A DNA stretch of 50,073 nt from Steroidobacteraceae bacterium (GCA_019187495.1 JABAQN010000047.1:1-50073), one strand, 5' to 3'; positions 1 through 9,543 are shown, numbered from the stretch's first letter. Notes: generated from the sequence alone by a model not told the origin. Translations and numbers: made by a program.

Positions 1-1067
1 CGATCGCCGCAGCCGGCATCGCGCCCGGCGAAATCGAAGAGGCGATCTTCGGCTGCGTGCTGCCCGCAGGGCTCGGCCAGGCGCCGGCGCGCCAGGCGGC
101 GCTCGCCGCGGGCGTGCCGCAATCGGTGCCCGCCACCACGATCAATAAAGTCTGCGGTTCGGGCATGAAGTCGATCATGCTGGCCGCCGCGCAGATCCGC
201 AGCGGCGAGGTCGACGTGGTGCTCGCCGGCGGCATGGAATCGATGACCAACGCACCATACCTCCTGCAGAAAGCCCGCGGTGGCTATCGGCTGGGCCACG
301 GCGAGTTGCTCGATCACATGTTCTACGACGGCCTGCAAAACCCGTACGACGGCAGGATGATGGGCTTTTTCGCGGAGGCAACGGCCGCGAAGTACGGCTT
401 CACGCGCGCCGAGCAGGATGCGTTTGCAGCCGAATCGGTGCGCCGCGCACAAGCCGCGGTTGCGAATGGCGCGTTCGCCACCGAAATCTCGCCCGTGACC
501 GTCAAGGGCCGCAAGGGCGAGACGGTCGTCGCGACGGACGAAACCCCGGCGAACTGCAGCATCGAGAAAATCCCGACGCTGAAGCCCGCGTTCAGCAAGG
601 ATGGCACGGTGACCGCGGCGTCCTCGTCGTCGATCGCGGATGGTGCCGCGGCCGCCATCGTGCTCAGCGAGGCCGCCGCGAAGCGCCTCGGCGCAAAGCC
701 GCTGGCGCGCATCCTCGCGTATTCGAGCCACGCGCACGCACCGGAATGGTTCACGACCGCACCGGCCGGCGCGATCCGCAAGGTGCTCGCGGCACTCGGC
801 TGGGAAGCCCGCGACGTCGACTTGTTCGAAATCAATGAAGCATTTGCCGTGGTGACCATGGCGGCGATACGCGACCTCGGGCTCGACCCCGCGCGCGTCA
901 ACGTCAACGGTGGGGCCTGCGCGCTCGGCCATCCGATCGGCGCGACGGGCGCGCGCATCGTCACGACGCTCGTGCACGCGCTCGCGCGCACGGGCGGCCG
1001 GCGGGGCATCGCCTCGCTCTGCATCGGCGGCGGCGAGGCGACGGCAATCGCGATCGAGCTGCTGTAA
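1..1067 (+). CDS. Acetyl-CoA C-acetyltransferase (thiolase), 5' partial
   Basis: The gene is cut by the left window edge; the frame is open from base 3, giving 355 visible residues. It is a thiolase II type enzyme that would cleave acetoacetyl-CoA or 2-methylacetoacetyl-CoA, or condense acetyl-CoA. The nucleophilic cysteine lies in VCGSGMKS near residue 44 of the visible part. The C-terminal half has [24 protein letters not shown] (catalytic His) and a second catalytic Cys in CIGGGE. The usual Met after CIGGG is replaced by Glu-Ala-Thr, which is seen in divergent members. It heads a same-strand run of acyl-CoA catabolic genes, 11 nt before the carboxylase gene, so a role in finishing leucine/isoleucine breakdown is inferred. 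The exact substrate cannot be told from sequence. Confidence 0.93.
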   Translation, partial: IAAAGIAPGEIEEAIFGCVLPAGLGQAPARQAALAAGVPQSVPATTINKVCGSGMKSIMLAAAQIRSGEVDVVLAGGMESMTNAPYLLQKARGGYRLGHGELLDHMFYDGLQNPYDGRMMGFFAEATAAKYGFTRAEQDAFAAESVRRAQAAVANGAFATEISPVTVKGRKGETVVATDETPANCSIEKIPTLKPAFSKDGTVTAASSSSIADGAAAAIVLSEAAAKRLGAKPLARILAYSSHAHAPEWFTTAPAGAIRKVLAALGWEARDVDLFEINEAFAVVTMAAIRDLGLDPARVNVNGGACALGHPIGATGARIVTTLVHALARTGGRRGIASLCIGGGEATAIAIELL

Positions 1068-1078
1068 GCTGCCGCGCC

Positions 1079-2656
1079 ATGGCGCGACTCGGCACTGCGA
1101 TCGACCCGGCGGGCGAGACATTCCGCGCCAACCGCGCCCACATGGAGCGGTTGGTCGCGGACCTTCGCCGCGAACTCGCGCGCGCGGCGCGCGGCGGCAG
1201 CGATGCGGCACGTGCGCGCCACACCGCGCGCGGCAAGCTGCTGCCGCGCGAACGCGTGGCGACGCTCCTCGACCCCGGCAGTCCGTTCCTCGAGATCGCG
1301 CCGCTCGCCGCGCACGGCCTGTACGAGGGCGAGGCGCCCGCCGCCGGCCTGATCGCCGGCATCGGCCGCATCCACGGCCGCGAAGCGCTCGTGATCGCCA
1401 ACGACGCGACCGTCAAGGGCGGCACCTATTTTCCGCTCACCGTGAAAAAGCACCTGCGCGCGCAGCAGATCGCACTCGAGAACGCCTTGCCGTGCGTCTA
1501 TCTCGTCGATTCGGGCGGCGCCTACCTGCCGCTGCAGGACGAGGTCTTTCCCGACCGCGAGCACTTCGGCCGCATCTTCTACAACCAGGCGCAGATGTCG
1601 GCACTCGGCCTCGCGCAGATCGCGGTGGTGATGGGCAGCTGCACGGCGGGCGGCGCCTACGTGCCGGCGATGTCGGACGAGACCATCATCGTGCAGAAGC
1701 AGGGCACGATTTTCCTCGGCGGGCCGCCGCTCGTGAAGGCGGCGACGGGCGAGGAGATCGACGCGGAGTCGCTCGGCGGCGGCGACGTGCATGCGCGCCG
1801 CTCCGGTGTCGCCGATCATCTGGCGGAAAACGACGCGCACGCCCTCGCGATCGCGCGCTCGGTGTTTGCGACGCTGCGGCCGCGCCCCGCCGCGTGGCTC
1901 GATCTCGAAGCGCAGCGCGAACCGGCGCTCGATCCGCGCGAAATCGCGGGCATCGTGCCGCAGGACACCCGCCAGCCCTACGACGTGCGCGAGATCATCG
2001 GCCGGATCGTCGACGCGTCCGATCTGCACGAATTCAAGCCCGAATATGGCACGACGATCGTGTGCGGCTTCGCGCGCATCCACGGCTGCCCGGTCGCCAT
2101 CGTCGCGAACAACGGCGTGCTGTTCTCCGAATCGGCCCTCAAGGCCGCGCATTTCGTGCAACTCGCGAACCGCCGCGGCACGCCGCTCCTTTTCCTGCAG
2201 AACATCACCGGCTTCATGGTCGGCTCGAAGTACGAGCAGGCGGGCATCGCGAAAGACGGCGCGAAGATGGTCACCGCGGTCGCCTGCGCCACCGTGCCGA
2301 AGTTCACGGTCGTGATCGGTGGCTCGTTCGGCGCCGGCAATTACGCGATGTGCGGCCGCGCCTACGGCGCGCGCTTGCTGTGGATGTGGCCGAATGCGCG
2401 CATTTCGGTGATGGGGGGCGAGCAGGCGGCGCAGGTGCTCGCGACCGTGCGGAGCGACGGGCCGCAGCAGGCGTTCATGGACGAAATACGCGCGCAATAC
2501 GAAACACAGGGACATCCGTATTACGCCACCGCGAGGCTGTGGGACGATGGCGTCATCGATCCGCTCGACACGCGCCGCGTGCTCGCGCTCGCGCTGCACG
2601 TCGCCGCGCGCGGTCCGCGACCGGCCGACGAGCGCTATGGCGTATTCAGGATGTGA
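1079..2656 (+). CDS. liuB: Methylcrotonyl-CoA carboxylase, carboxyltransferase (beta) subunit
   Basis: The 525-residue product is a full-length acyl-CoA carboxyltransferase subunit (family about 535 aa). With a biotin carboxylase/BCCP subunit it would convert 3-methylcrotonyl-CoA to 3-methylglutaconyl-CoA in leucine degradation. Family blocks seen are [16 protein letters not shown], the oxyanion region [16 protein letters not shown], the second half [22 protein letters not shown], and the C-terminal signature [17 protein letters not shown]...DTRR...GVFRM characteristic of MccB/LiuB rather than propionyl-CoA carboxylase. The insertion between VLATV and the HPYY block is shorter than usual. The ATG at 1079 has no strong Shine-Dalgarno sequence. 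The biotin-carrying alpha subunit (liuD) is not in the window. A geranyl-CoA carboxylase role is the main alternative. Confidence 0.9.
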   Translation: MARLGTAIDPAGETFRANRAHMERLVADLRRELARAARGGSDAARARHTARGKLLPRERVATLLDPGSPFLEIAPLAAHGLYEGEAPAAGLIAGIGRIHGREALVIANDATVKGGTYFPLTVKKHLRAQQIALENALPCVYLVDSGGAYLPLQDEVFPDREHFGRIFYNQAQMSALGLAQIAVVMGSCTAGGAYVPAMSDETIIVQKQGTIFLGGPPLVKAATGEEIDAESLGGGDVHARRSGVADHLAENDAHALAIARSVFATLRPRPAAWLDLEAQREPALDPREIAGIVPQDTRQPYDVREIIGRIVDASDLHEFKPEYGTTIVCGFARIHGCPVAIVANNGVLFSESALKAAHFVQLANRRGTPLLFLQNITGFMVGSKYEQAGIAKDGAKMVTAVACATVPKFTVVIGGSFGAGNYAMCGRAYGARLLWMWPNARISVMGGEQAAQVLATVRSDGPQQAFMDEIRAQYETQGHPYYATARLWDDGVIDPLDTRRVLALALHVAARGPRPADERYGVFRM

Positions 2657-2672
2657 TGGAGAGTACGACTCG

Positions 2673-3104
2673 ATGAGCCAGGAAGCCGACGCACAGCCAT
2701 TGATCGCCTACATGCGCGAACGCGCCGGCGCATTCATGCGCATCCTCGGCGGGCAGGTCGAGGCGATCGACCCGGCGAAGGGCTGGGCGCGGCTGCGCTG
2801 GCAGCCGACCGAGGCATGCTGCCATTCGGGCACGATCGTGCAGGGTGGATTCGTGACCTCGATGCTCGACGCCGCGATGGCCCACGCGATCACCGCGCGC
2901 GTCGGCACCGGGATGATGGCCCCCACGCTCGAACTGAAAGTCTCGTTCTTCCGCGTGTGCAGCCCGGGCGTGTATTTCAGCGAAGGCAGCGTCGTGCACG
3001 CGACGCGCTCGGTCGCGTTCGCCGAGGGACAGCTCACGGACGCCGATGGCGTGACGATCGCCCGCGCCTCTGCCACCTGCAAGATCGCGCCGCTGAAGGG
3101 TTGA
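2673..3104 (+). CDS. PaaI/hotdog-fold acyl-CoA thioesterase
   Basis: The 143-residue product is a single hotdog domain of the PaaI/YdiI thioesterase type. The central helix is preceded by CHSGTIVQGGFVTSMLDAAMAHA, where the G-G and following acidic/Asp position form the family active-site region, and LELKVSFFR starts the typical strand. It would hydrolyse small or medium acyl-CoAs that stall in the pathway. The start at 2673 was chosen because GGAGAG lies 10 nt upstream and the preceding gene ends at 2656; a longer in-frame extension would run through liuB and looks like shadow sequence. It sits in the branched-chain acyl-CoA cluster, so clearance of dead-end acyl-CoA intermediates is inferred. 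Confidence 0.85.
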   Translation: MSQEADAQPLIAYMRERAGAFMRILGGQVEAIDPAKGWARLRWQPTEACCHSGTIVQGGFVTSMLDAAMAHAITARVGTGMMAPTLELKVSFFRVCSPGVYFSEGSVVHATRSVAFAEGQLTDADGVTIARASATCKIAPLKG

Positions 3105-3142
3105 GGAGCGCCGGGCGAGCGCGGGCGAATTCGAGGTCTGAC

Positions 3143-3925
3143 ATGAGCCAAGTCGCACCACCCCTCGAAGCCGGCATCGATGGTGACGGCGTCGCGCGCG
3201 TGACGCTGAACCGCCCACAGCGGCACAATGCCTTCGACGGCGCGCTGGTCGCGGCGCTGCACGAGGCGGTCGGCGCGCTCGGGCGCGATCCGGCGGTACG
3301 CGTCATCGTCATCACCGGCGCGGGCCGCAGCTTCTGCGCGGGCGCCGACCTCGGGCACATGCGCGCGATGGCGGATGCCGCCGAAGCCGGGAATTTCGGC
3401 GACGCGTTCGCACTCGCCGAAATGCTCGCCGCGCTCGACGAATGCGGCAAGCCGCTCGTCGCGCGAGTGAACGGCGACGCTTTCGGCGGCGGAGTCGGCC
3501 TGATCGCGTGCTGCGACATCGCGGTGGGACTCGCCGGCGCCCGTTTCGCGCTGTCGGAAGTGCGGCTCGGCCTCGTGCCGGCGACCATCGCACCCTACGT
3601 GGTTGCCGCGATCGGCGCCCGGGCGATGCGCCGCTTTGCTCTCTCCGGCGAACGGTTCGACGGTGCGCAGGCCTGCCGGATCGGCCTGCTGCACGAAGCG
3701 GTCGCCGACACGGCCGCACTCGATGCGTCCATCGCACGAATCACCGCGGAACTGCTGCGGGGCGGTCCGCAGGCGCAGGCCGAGGCCAAGGCGCTGCTGC
3801 GCGAAGTCGCCGGCGCGCCACGCGATGCCGCGTTGCGGCGCTCGACCAGCCACCGACTCGCGCGCCTGCGCGTGTCGGAAGAGGCCCGCGTGCGCGTACG
3901 GGACTTTCTCGCGCGCGGCAAATGA
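3143..3925 (+). CDS. liuC: Enoyl-CoA hydratase, methylglutaconyl-CoA hydratase type
   Basis: The 260-residue product belongs to the crotonase family. The first oxyanion-hole block is GAGRSFCAGADLGHMR (about residues 54-69); the second is GDAFGGGVGLIACCDI. LSEVRLGLVPATIAPYV carries the Glu expected for hydratase chemistry and is typical of methylglutaconyl-CoA/carboxygeranoyl-CoA hydratases (LiuC/AtuE). It would hydrate 3-methylglutaconyl-CoA to HMG-CoA. The ATG at 3143 was chosen because the conserved domain begins within 15 residues of it; the open frame extends upstream without domain content. It lies 38 nt after the thioesterase gene in the same catabolic operon. The gene symbol rests on context plus motif; a generic enoyl-CoA hydratase is the alternative. 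Confidence 0.8.
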   Translation: MSQVAPPLEAGIDGDGVARVTLNRPQRHNAFDGALVAALHEAVGALGRDPAVRVIVITGAGRSFCAGADLGHMRAMADAAEAGNFGDAFALAEMLAALDECGKPLVARVNGDAFGGGVGLIACCDIAVGLAGARFALSEVRLGLVPATIAPYVVAAIGARAMRRFALSGERFDGAQACRIGLLHEAVADTAALDASIARITAELLRGGPQAQAEAKALLREVAGAPRDAALRRSTSHRLARLRVSEEARVRVRDFLARGK

Positions 3926-3949
3926 TTGTGATCTACTGAGAGGTTCATC

Positions 3950-4717
3950 ATGAAGATCAAAGACGCACGCGCCGTGGTGACCGGCGCAGCCTCGGGTCTC
4001 GGCAACGCCGTGGCGCGGCATGTCGTCGCGCAGGGCGGCACCGCGACGCTGCTCGATGTGCAGGAAGGCCCCGGGCAGGCCGCCGCGGCCGAACTCGGCT
4101 CGCGTGCCCGGTTCGTCAAATGCGACGTGACGTCCGAGGCGGAAGTGAACGCCGCGATGGACGGCGCGAAGGCGTTCATGGGCGGCATCAACCTGCTGGT
4201 CAATTGCGCGGGCGTCATCGGTGCGGGACGCGTGCTCGGGCGCAACGGCCCGATGGCCGGGGACTTCTTCACCAAGGTGATCCACATCAACCTGATCGGC
4301 ACGTTCTTCTGCGACAAGGCCGCCGCCGCGATCATGCAGGCGAATGCGCCGAACGAGGACGGGGAACGCGGCCTCCTGGTCCACACCTCGTCGGTTGCGG
4401 CTTTCGAGGGGCAGATCGGCCAGGCGGCCTATTCGGCGACCAAGGCGGGGGTGATGGGCATGACGATGCCGCTCGCGCGCGAGTTCGCGGCGTTCGGCAT
4501 CCGCTGCGTGTCGATCGCACCGGGCATTTTCCACACGCCGATGGTTGCCGGCCTGCCGCAGGACGCGCAGGACTCCCTCGGCCGCCAGGTGCCGTTCCCG
4601 TCACGCCTGGGCAAGCCGGAGGAGTACGCGGCACTCGTGCAGTCGATCTTCGAGATCCCGATGCTGAACGGCGAGACGATCCGCCTCGACGGGGCGATCA
4701 GGATGCAGCCGAAGTGA
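3950..4717 (+). CDS. SDR family 3-hydroxyacyl-CoA dehydrogenase (HSD17B10-like)
   Basis: This 255-residue classical short-chain dehydrogenase has an N-terminal NAD site TGAASGLG (residues 11-18), LVNCAGV, catalytic Ser in HTSSVAA and YSATKAG with catalytic Tyr and Lys. The body, including EFAAFGIRCVSIAPGIFHTPM and FPSRLGKPEEYA, matches the type II 3-hydroxyacyl-CoA dehydrogenase group. That group oxidises 3-hydroxy-2-methylbutyryl-CoA in isoleucine degradation, among other substrates. AGAGG 8 nt upstream supports the ATG at 3950. With the thiolase and hydratase it would complete a beta-oxidation-like cycle for isoleucine-derived acyl-CoA. Activity on other hydroxyacyl-CoAs or steroids cannot be excluded. 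Confidence 0.85.
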   Translation: MKIKDARAVVTGAASGLGNAVARHVVAQGGTATLLDVQEGPGQAAAAELGSRARFVKCDVTSEAEVNAAMDGAKAFMGGINLLVNCAGVIGAGRVLGRNGPMAGDFFTKVIHINLIGTFFCDKAAAAIMQANAPNEDGERGLLVHTSSVAAFEGQIGQAAYSATKAGVMGMTMPLAREFAAFGIRCVSIAPGIFHTPMVAGLPQDAQDSLGRQVPFPSRLGKPEEYAALVQSIFEIPMLNGETIRLDGAIRMQPK

Positions 4718-4724
4718 AGAAGAA

Positions 4725-4815
4725 GCGGACAGCGGGCGGCTTGCAGCGGACAGCCGCAGCGCGCGGTCGCGCGCAGGCGCCTCTGGCCGACCGCCGCACG
4801 CCGTCCGCTGTCCGC
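4725..4815. repeat. Intergenic palindromic element, copy A
   Basis: The arms GCGGACAGCGGGCGGC (4725-4740) and GCCGTCCGCTGTCCGC (4800-4815) are inverted repeats matching at 15 of 16 positions. They enclose a second GCGGACAGCC word, a GCGCGC-GGTC-GCGCGC hairpin and the word GGCGCCTCTGGC. The element begins 7 nt after the SDR stop codon and ends 35 nt before the ETF-QO start. It shares words with copies at 9544, 20481 and 43095. A transcribed hairpin could attenuate read-through or protect 3' ends; this is inference. Confidence 0.75.
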
Positions 4816-4850
4816 ATTCGAATTTCTGCGTTGACGGGAGCTTGCTACCA

Positions 4851-6473
4851 ATGACGGGCACATCAAACGAAGCTGTCGAGCGCGATGTGATGGAGTACGA
4901 CATCGTCGTGGTCGGCGCCGGGCCGGCGGGCCTCGCCTGCGCGATCCGCCTGAAGCAGCTGAAGCCGGAACTCAACGTGTGCGTGCTCGAGAAGGGCGCC
5001 GCGGTCGGCGCCCACTCGCTGTCCGGCGCCGTGATGGAACCGGGACCGCTCGATGAGCTCGCGCCGGAATGGCGCGAGGCGAATCTAGGTGTATGCATTC
5101 CTGCCGCGCACGATGAACTTCGCGTGCTGACGCGCAAGCGCGTGCTGCGGCTGCCCGTGCCGCCGCAGCAGAGCAACCACGGCAACTTCATCCTCTCCCT
5201 CGGCCTCCTCACCCCGTGGCTCGCGCAGAAGGCGGAGGGCCTCGGGGTCGATGTATTCGCCGGCTTCGCCGCGGCCGCCGCCCTGTTCGACGACGCCGGC
5301 GCGGTGGCGGGCGTGCAGATCGGCGACATGGGGCTCGACAAGAACGGGGAGCCCGGCCCGAACTATGCGCCCGGCCCCGAAATCCGCGCGCGCACGACCG
5401 TGCTCGCGGAGGGCTGCCGCGGCAGCCTCACGAAGCAGCTGATCGCGCGTTACCAGCTCGATGCGGCGAGCGACCCGCAAACCTACGGCGTCGGTCTCAA
5501 GGAGTTGTGGCAGGTGCCGCCGGGGCGCGTGCAGCCCGGCCTCATCCAGCACAGCGTCGGCTGGCCGCTCGACAACGCCACCTATGGCGGCAGTTTCATC
5601 TATCACCTCGGCGGCGATCGGGTGTATGTCGGCTTCGTGGTCGGGCTCGATTACCAGGACCCCCGCCTGATGCCGTTCGAGGTCTTCCAGCAGTTCAAGC
5701 ACCACCCGGCCGTGCGCCCGCTGCTCGAGGGCGGCGAGATCGTCTCCGCCGGCGCGCGCACCATCGCGGCCGGTGGCTGGCAGTCGCTGCCGAAGCTCGA
5801 GATGCCGGGCGCCATGATCGTCGGCGACGCCGGCGGTACGCTCAATTTCCCCAAGATCAAGGGCATCCACCAGGCGATACGCTCCGGCGCACTCGCCGCC
5901 GCGCACCTCGCCTCGAGCGGTGCACCGGCCGGGTTCGATGCCGCCTGGCGCGCCTCGCCCGGCGGGCAGGAACTGCGCAAGGTGCGCAACTTCAAGCCTG
6001 GTTTCAAGCGCGGGCTGTGGTTCGGGATCGCCAATTCGGCGCTCGAGGTCGCAACCGGCGGGCGCACGCCCTGGACGCTGCACAATTCCGACAATGCCGC
6101 CGCGATGCGCCGCCTCGACGAGTACACCTCGCCCGATCGCGGCTGGGTCGAGCGCACGCTGCCGCCGCGTGACCGGCTCGCATCGGTGTTCTTTGCCGCC
6201 ACCACGCATGACGAGGCGCAGCCGGCGCATCTCAAGGTCGCCGACCTGGACCTCTGCGCGACGCGTTGCCGTGTCGAGTACGACAACCCGTGCACGCGAT
6301 TCTGCCCCGCGAGCGTCTACGAAATGGTCGACGACGGCGCCGGCGGCAAGCGCCTGCAGATCAACGCCGCCAATTGCGTGCACTGCAAGGCCTGCGACAT
6401 CAAGGACCCGTACGGCAACATCACCTGGACGACGCCCGAAGGCGGCTCCGGCCCGAACTACCAGACGCTCTGA
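4851..6473 (+). CDS. Electron transfer flavoprotein-ubiquinone oxidoreductase
   Basis: The 540-residue product is ETF-QO, which passes electrons from acyl-CoA dehydrogenases via ETF to the quinone pool at the membrane surface. It has the FAD dinucleotide motif VVVGAGPAGLACAIRLKQL near residues 18-36, the ETF-QO block HSLSGAVMEPG, and a C-terminal [4Fe-4S] region with CTRFCPASVYE followed by NCVHCKACDIKDPYGNITW. Start 4851 is an ATG with GGGAG 10 nt upstream; a TTG three codons earlier is less likely. It follows an 85-nt hairpin element, so it may be expressed apart from the upstream genes. It supplies the respiratory link expected for the isovaleryl-CoA type dehydrogenase that should accompany this cluster. 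Confidence 0.95.
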   Translation: MTGTSNEAVERDVMEYDIVVVGAGPAGLACAIRLKQLKPELNVCVLEKGAAVGAHSLSGAVMEPGPLDELAPEWREANLGVCIPAAHDELRVLTRKRVLRLPVPPQQSNHGNFILSLGLLTPWLAQKAEGLGVDVFAGFAAAAALFDDAGAVAGVQIGDMGLDKNGEPGPNYAPGPEIRARTTVLAEGCRGSLTKQLIARYQLDAASDPQTYGVGLKELWQVPPGRVQPGLIQHSVGWPLDNATYGGSFIYHLGGDRVYVGFVVGLDYQDPRLMPFEVFQQFKHHPAVRPLLEGGEIVSAGARTIAAGGWQSLPKLEMPGAMIVGDAGGTLNFPKIKGIHQAIRSGALAAAHLASSGAPAGFDAAWRASPGGQELRKVRNFKPGFKRGLWFGIANSALEVATGGRTPWTLHNSDNAAAMRRLDEYTSPDRGWVERTLPPRDRLASVFFAATTHDEAQPAHLKVADLDLCATRCRVEYDNPCTRFCPASVYEMVDDGAGGKRLQINAANCVHCKACDIKDPYGNITWTTPEGGSGPNYQTL

Positions 6474-6481
6474 CACGCTCG

Positions 6482-8428
6482 ATGACGACCCCGATCTGGA
6501 CACCCTCGCGCGCGCGAATCGATCAGGCAGTCGTCACCCGGTTCAGGTCCTGCGTCAACGCGCGGCGCCAGCTCGCGCTCGCGGATTACGCCGCGCTCGA
6601 AGCGTGGTCGCTCGGGCACCCGGTCGATTTCTGGACCGAGCTCGCCCGCTTCAGCGACACGCGCATCGACTGGGGTGACGGCCCGGGCATCGAGAACGGC
6701 GCGCAGATGCCGGGCGCACGCTGGTTCCCGGCCGCACGGCTCAATTTCGCCGAGAACCTGCTGCGTCACCGCGACGACCACGCGGCGCTGATCTTCGTCA
6801 ACGAGCGGGGCACGCGCCGCGAGGTGTCGAGGCGCCAACTCGCCGACGAAGTCGCCCGCGTTGCCGAGGGGCTGCGCGAGCTCGGTGTCGGGCCGGGCGA
6901 CCGGGTCGCCGGGTTCATGCCGAACCTGCCCGAAACGATCGTCGCGATGCTCGCGGCGACGAGCCTCGGGGCGATCTGGTCCTCGTGTTCGCCCGATTTC
7001 GGCGTGAACGGCGTGCTCGACCGTTTCGGACAGATCACGCCGAAAGTGCTTTTCACTGCCGACGGCTATTTCTATGCCGGCAAGGCGCTCGATTCCCTCG
7101 CGCCGATGGCGCAGGTCGCGCCGCAGTTGCCGGGGCTGCTGCGGGTCGTGGTCGTGCCGTATGTGAATCCGCAGCCCGTGATCGATGGGTTGCCGAATGC
7201 GGTCCATTACGGGTCATTTGGTCGCGCCGGCGCGAAGCCGCGTTTCACGCGCCTGCCGTTCGACCATCCGGTCTACATCCTCTACTCGTCGGGGACGACC
7301 GGCAAGCCGAAGTGCATCGTGCACGGCGCGGGCGGGACCCTGCTGCAGCACCAGAAGGAACACCTGCTGCACGTCGACCTGCGCGAGGGAGACCGGCTGT
7401 TCTATTTCACGACCTGCGGATGGATGATGTGGAACTGGCTCGTGAGCGGCCTCGCGAGCGGCGCGACACTTGTCCTGTATGAAGGCTCGCCGTTCCATCC
7501 AGAGCCGCGCGTGCTGTGGGATATCGCCGCGCGCGAGCGCGTGGCCGTGTTCGGCACGAGCGCGAAGTACCTCGCGGCGCTCGACAAGTCGGGCTTCGCG
7601 CCGGGCGAGGCGGTCGATCTCGCCGCACTGCGCAGCGTGCTCTCGACCGGCTCGCCGCTGCTGCCCGAGACCTACGATTTCGTCTACCGGGCCGTGAAGG
7701 GCGACCTGCAGTTGTCGTCGATCTCGGGTGGCACCGACATTGTTTCCTGCTTCTGCCTCGGGAGCCCCGTGCTGCCGGTGTTCAAGGGTGAACTGCAGTG
7801 CCGCGGCCTCGGCATGCGCACGGAGGTGTTCGACGGCAGCGGCCGGCGTGTCATCGGCGAGCGCGGCGAACTCGTGTGCGCGGCGCCGTTTCCGTCGATG
7901 CCGGTCGGCTTCTGGAACGACCCGCAGGGGGCGCGCTATCGCGACGCCTATTTCACGCGCTTTCCGGGCGCCTGGCACCACGGCGACGATGCACTCGAAA
8001 CGGAGCACGGCGGCTTCGTGATCTACGGCCGCTCCGATGCGGTGCTGAACCCGGGCGGCGTGCGCATCGGCACCGCGGAGATCTACCGGCAGGTCGAGCA
8101 GCTGCCGGAAGTGCTCGAGTCGCTCGCGATCGGCCAGGAATGGCAGGGCGATGTGCGCATCGTGCTGTTCGTGCGGCTGCGCGAAGGCATCACGCTCGAC
8201 GATGCACTGCGCGGCCGCATCCGCGACGCGATCCGGCGCAACACGACGCCGCGGCACGTGCCGGCGAAGATCATCGCGGCGCCCGACCTGCCGCGCACGC
8301 TGAGCGGCAAGCTCGTCGAACTCGCGGTACGCAACGTCGTGCATGGCCGGGCGGTCGCGAATCGCGACGCGCTCGCCAACCCCGACGCACTGGAATTCTT
8401 TCGCGACCTGCCCGAGCTCGCCTCCTGA
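6482..8428 (+). CDS. Acetoacetyl-CoA synthetase (acetoacetate-CoA ligase)
   Basis: The 648-residue product is of the AcsA/AACS type in the AMP-forming ligase superfamily. The N-terminal family signature ARWFPAARLNFAENLLR is followed by the phosphate-binding motif YSSGTTGKPKCIVHG near residue 267, the FFTTCGWMMWNWLVSGL-like segment, the adenylate motif region YGRSDAVLNPGGVRIGTAEIYR and the C-terminal catalytic Lys in LSGKLVELAVRN. It would activate acetoacetate released by HMG-CoA lyase in leucine catabolism, making acetoacetyl-CoA for the thiolase at the start of the window. ATG 6482 lies 8 nt after the ETF-QO stop. Length and motifs agree with acetoacetyl-CoA synthetase rather than acetyl-CoA synthetase. 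Confidence 0.93.
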   Translation: MTTPIWTPSRARIDQAVVTRFRSCVNARRQLALADYAALEAWSLGHPVDFWTELARFSDTRIDWGDGPGIENGAQMPGARWFPAARLNFAENLLRHRDDHAALIFVNERGTRREVSRRQLADEVARVAEGLRELGVGPGDRVAGFMPNLPETIVAMLAATSLGAIWSSCSPDFGVNGVLDRFGQITPKVLFTADGYFYAGKALDSLAPMAQVAPQLPGLLRVVVVPYVNPQPVIDGLPNAVHYGSFGRAGAKPRFTRLPFDHPVYILYSSGTTGKPKCIVHGAGGTLLQHQKEHLLHVDLREGDRLFYFTTCGWMMWNWLVSGLASGATLVLYEGSPFHPEPRVLWDIAARERVAVFGTSAKYLAALDKSGFAPGEAVDLAALRSVLSTGSPLLPETYDFVYRAVKGDLQLSSISGGTDIVSCFCLGSPVLPVFKGELQCRGLGMRTEVFDGSGRRVIGERGELVCAAPFPSMPVGFWNDPQGARYRDAYFTRFPGAWHHGDDALETEHGGFVIYGRSDAVLNPGGVRIGTAEIYRQVEQLPEVLESLAIGQEWQGDVRIVLFVRLREGITLDDALRGRIRDAIRRNTTPRHVPAKIIAAPDLPRTLSGKLVELAVRNVVHGRAVANRDALANPDALEFFRDLPELAS

Positions 8429-8430
8429 CG

Positions 8431-9522
8431 ATGCCGGGACGGGTCCTCGCGCGCGAACTCGGGCGGCGCGGCATCGTGCCGGACGCCTCGCAGCTCGCTG
8501 CCGTGGCACGCCTCGAGGACCTGCGCTCGCGCCTGGTCGCCGCCGAGCGCGATGCGCAGAAGCCGCTTGCGCGCATGCGCCGCCTGATGCGCTCGCGCGG
8601 GCACCAGGCCGAACGGGGCGTCTATCTCTGGGGCGGAGTCGGCCGCGGCAAGACGCTGCTGATGGACGCGTTCCACGCGAGCCTGCCGTTCGAGGCGAAA
8701 AGCCGCCGGCATTTCTACCGGTTCATGCGCGACGTGCACGCGCAATTGCAGGCTCTCCCGCATGCGCAATCACCGCTCGCGATCGTCGCCGAGCGGTTCG
8801 CGGCGCAGGCCCGCGTCCTGTGCCTCGATGAGCTGCACGTCAACGACATCGCGGACGCCATGATCCTCGCGCGATTGTTCGAGGCGCTGCTGAAACAGGG
8901 AGTCACGCTCGTGTTCACCTCGAACGTGCCTCCGCGGGGCCTCTACCGCGATGGGCTGCAGCGGCGGCGCTTCCTGCCCGCGATCGCGCTCCTCGAGAAA
9001 CACACCGAGGTGATCGCGGTCGATGCCGGCACGGACTATCGCCTGCGCGAACTCGCGAAGGCATCGCTGTATCTCGATTCGGCGGCGCCGGAAACGGCGG
9101 CCGCGATGGCGCGACTCTTCGAATTCTTCGCCGGCGGGTCCGGCAAGGCCGGCGGGCAGATCACGATCGCCGATCGCCCGATCGCCACAGTGAGGGAAAA
9201 CCACACGGCCGTCTGGTTCGAGTTCGCGGCGCTGTGCGAGGGTCCGCGCGGCAAGGACGACTACAGCGAAATCGCCGGCAACTACCCGGCCGTGCTGGTA
9301 TCGAACGTGCCGGTGTTCGACGAGACACGGGACAATGCCGCCCGCCGGTTCATCTCGCTGATCGACGAGTTCCACGACCGGGGAGTCGATATCGCGGTGA
9401 GCGCCGCCGCGCCGCCCGACAAGCTGTATCGCGGCACGCGCCTCGCGTTCGAGTTCCAGCGCACCGCGAGCCGGCTCGTGGAAATGCAGACCGAGGCGTA
9501 TCTCGCGCGCCAGCACGGCTGA
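8431..9522 (+). CDS. zapE: AFG1-like AAA+ ATPase, ZapE type
   Basis: The 363-residue product is an AFG1/ZapE ATPase. The Walker A motif is GGVGRGKT (about residues 68-75), preceded by GVYLW, and Walker B is CLDELHVND. Further AFG1 blocks are HFYRFMRDVH, FTSNVPPRGLYRDGLQRRRFLPAI and the C-terminal LAFEFQRTASRLVEMQTEAYL. In Escherichia coli ZapE is a cell-division-associated ATPase; mitochondrial homologues act in protein quality control. The start at 8431 follows the ligase stop by 2 nt, so it is probably co-transcribed, although the functional link with acyl-CoA catabolism is not obvious. Confidence 0.9.
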   Translation: MPGRVLARELGRRGIVPDASQLAAVARLEDLRSRLVAAERDAQKPLARMRRLMRSRGHQAERGVYLWGGVGRGKTLLMDAFHASLPFEAKSRRHFYRFMRDVHAQLQALPHAQSPLAIVAERFAAQARVLCLDELHVNDIADAMILARLFEALLKQGVTLVFTSNVPPRGLYRDGLQRRRFLPAIALLEKHTEVIAVDAGTDYRLRELAKASLYLDSAAPETAAAMARLFEFFAGGSGKAGGQITIADRPIATVRENHTAVWFEFAALCEGPRGKDDYSEIAGNYPAVLVSNVPVFDETRDNAARRFISLIDEFHDRGVDIAVSAAAPPDKLYRGTRLAFEFQRTASRLVEMQTEAYLARQHG

Positions 9523-9543
9523 CGACTTCCGGCCGCCACTCGA

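Noticed and set aside
323..4534. Minus-strand open frames of 758 and 608 codons opposite the acyl-CoA genes
   Set aside because: Their composition is that of GC-rich shadow frames and the plus strand encodes recognisable enzymes.
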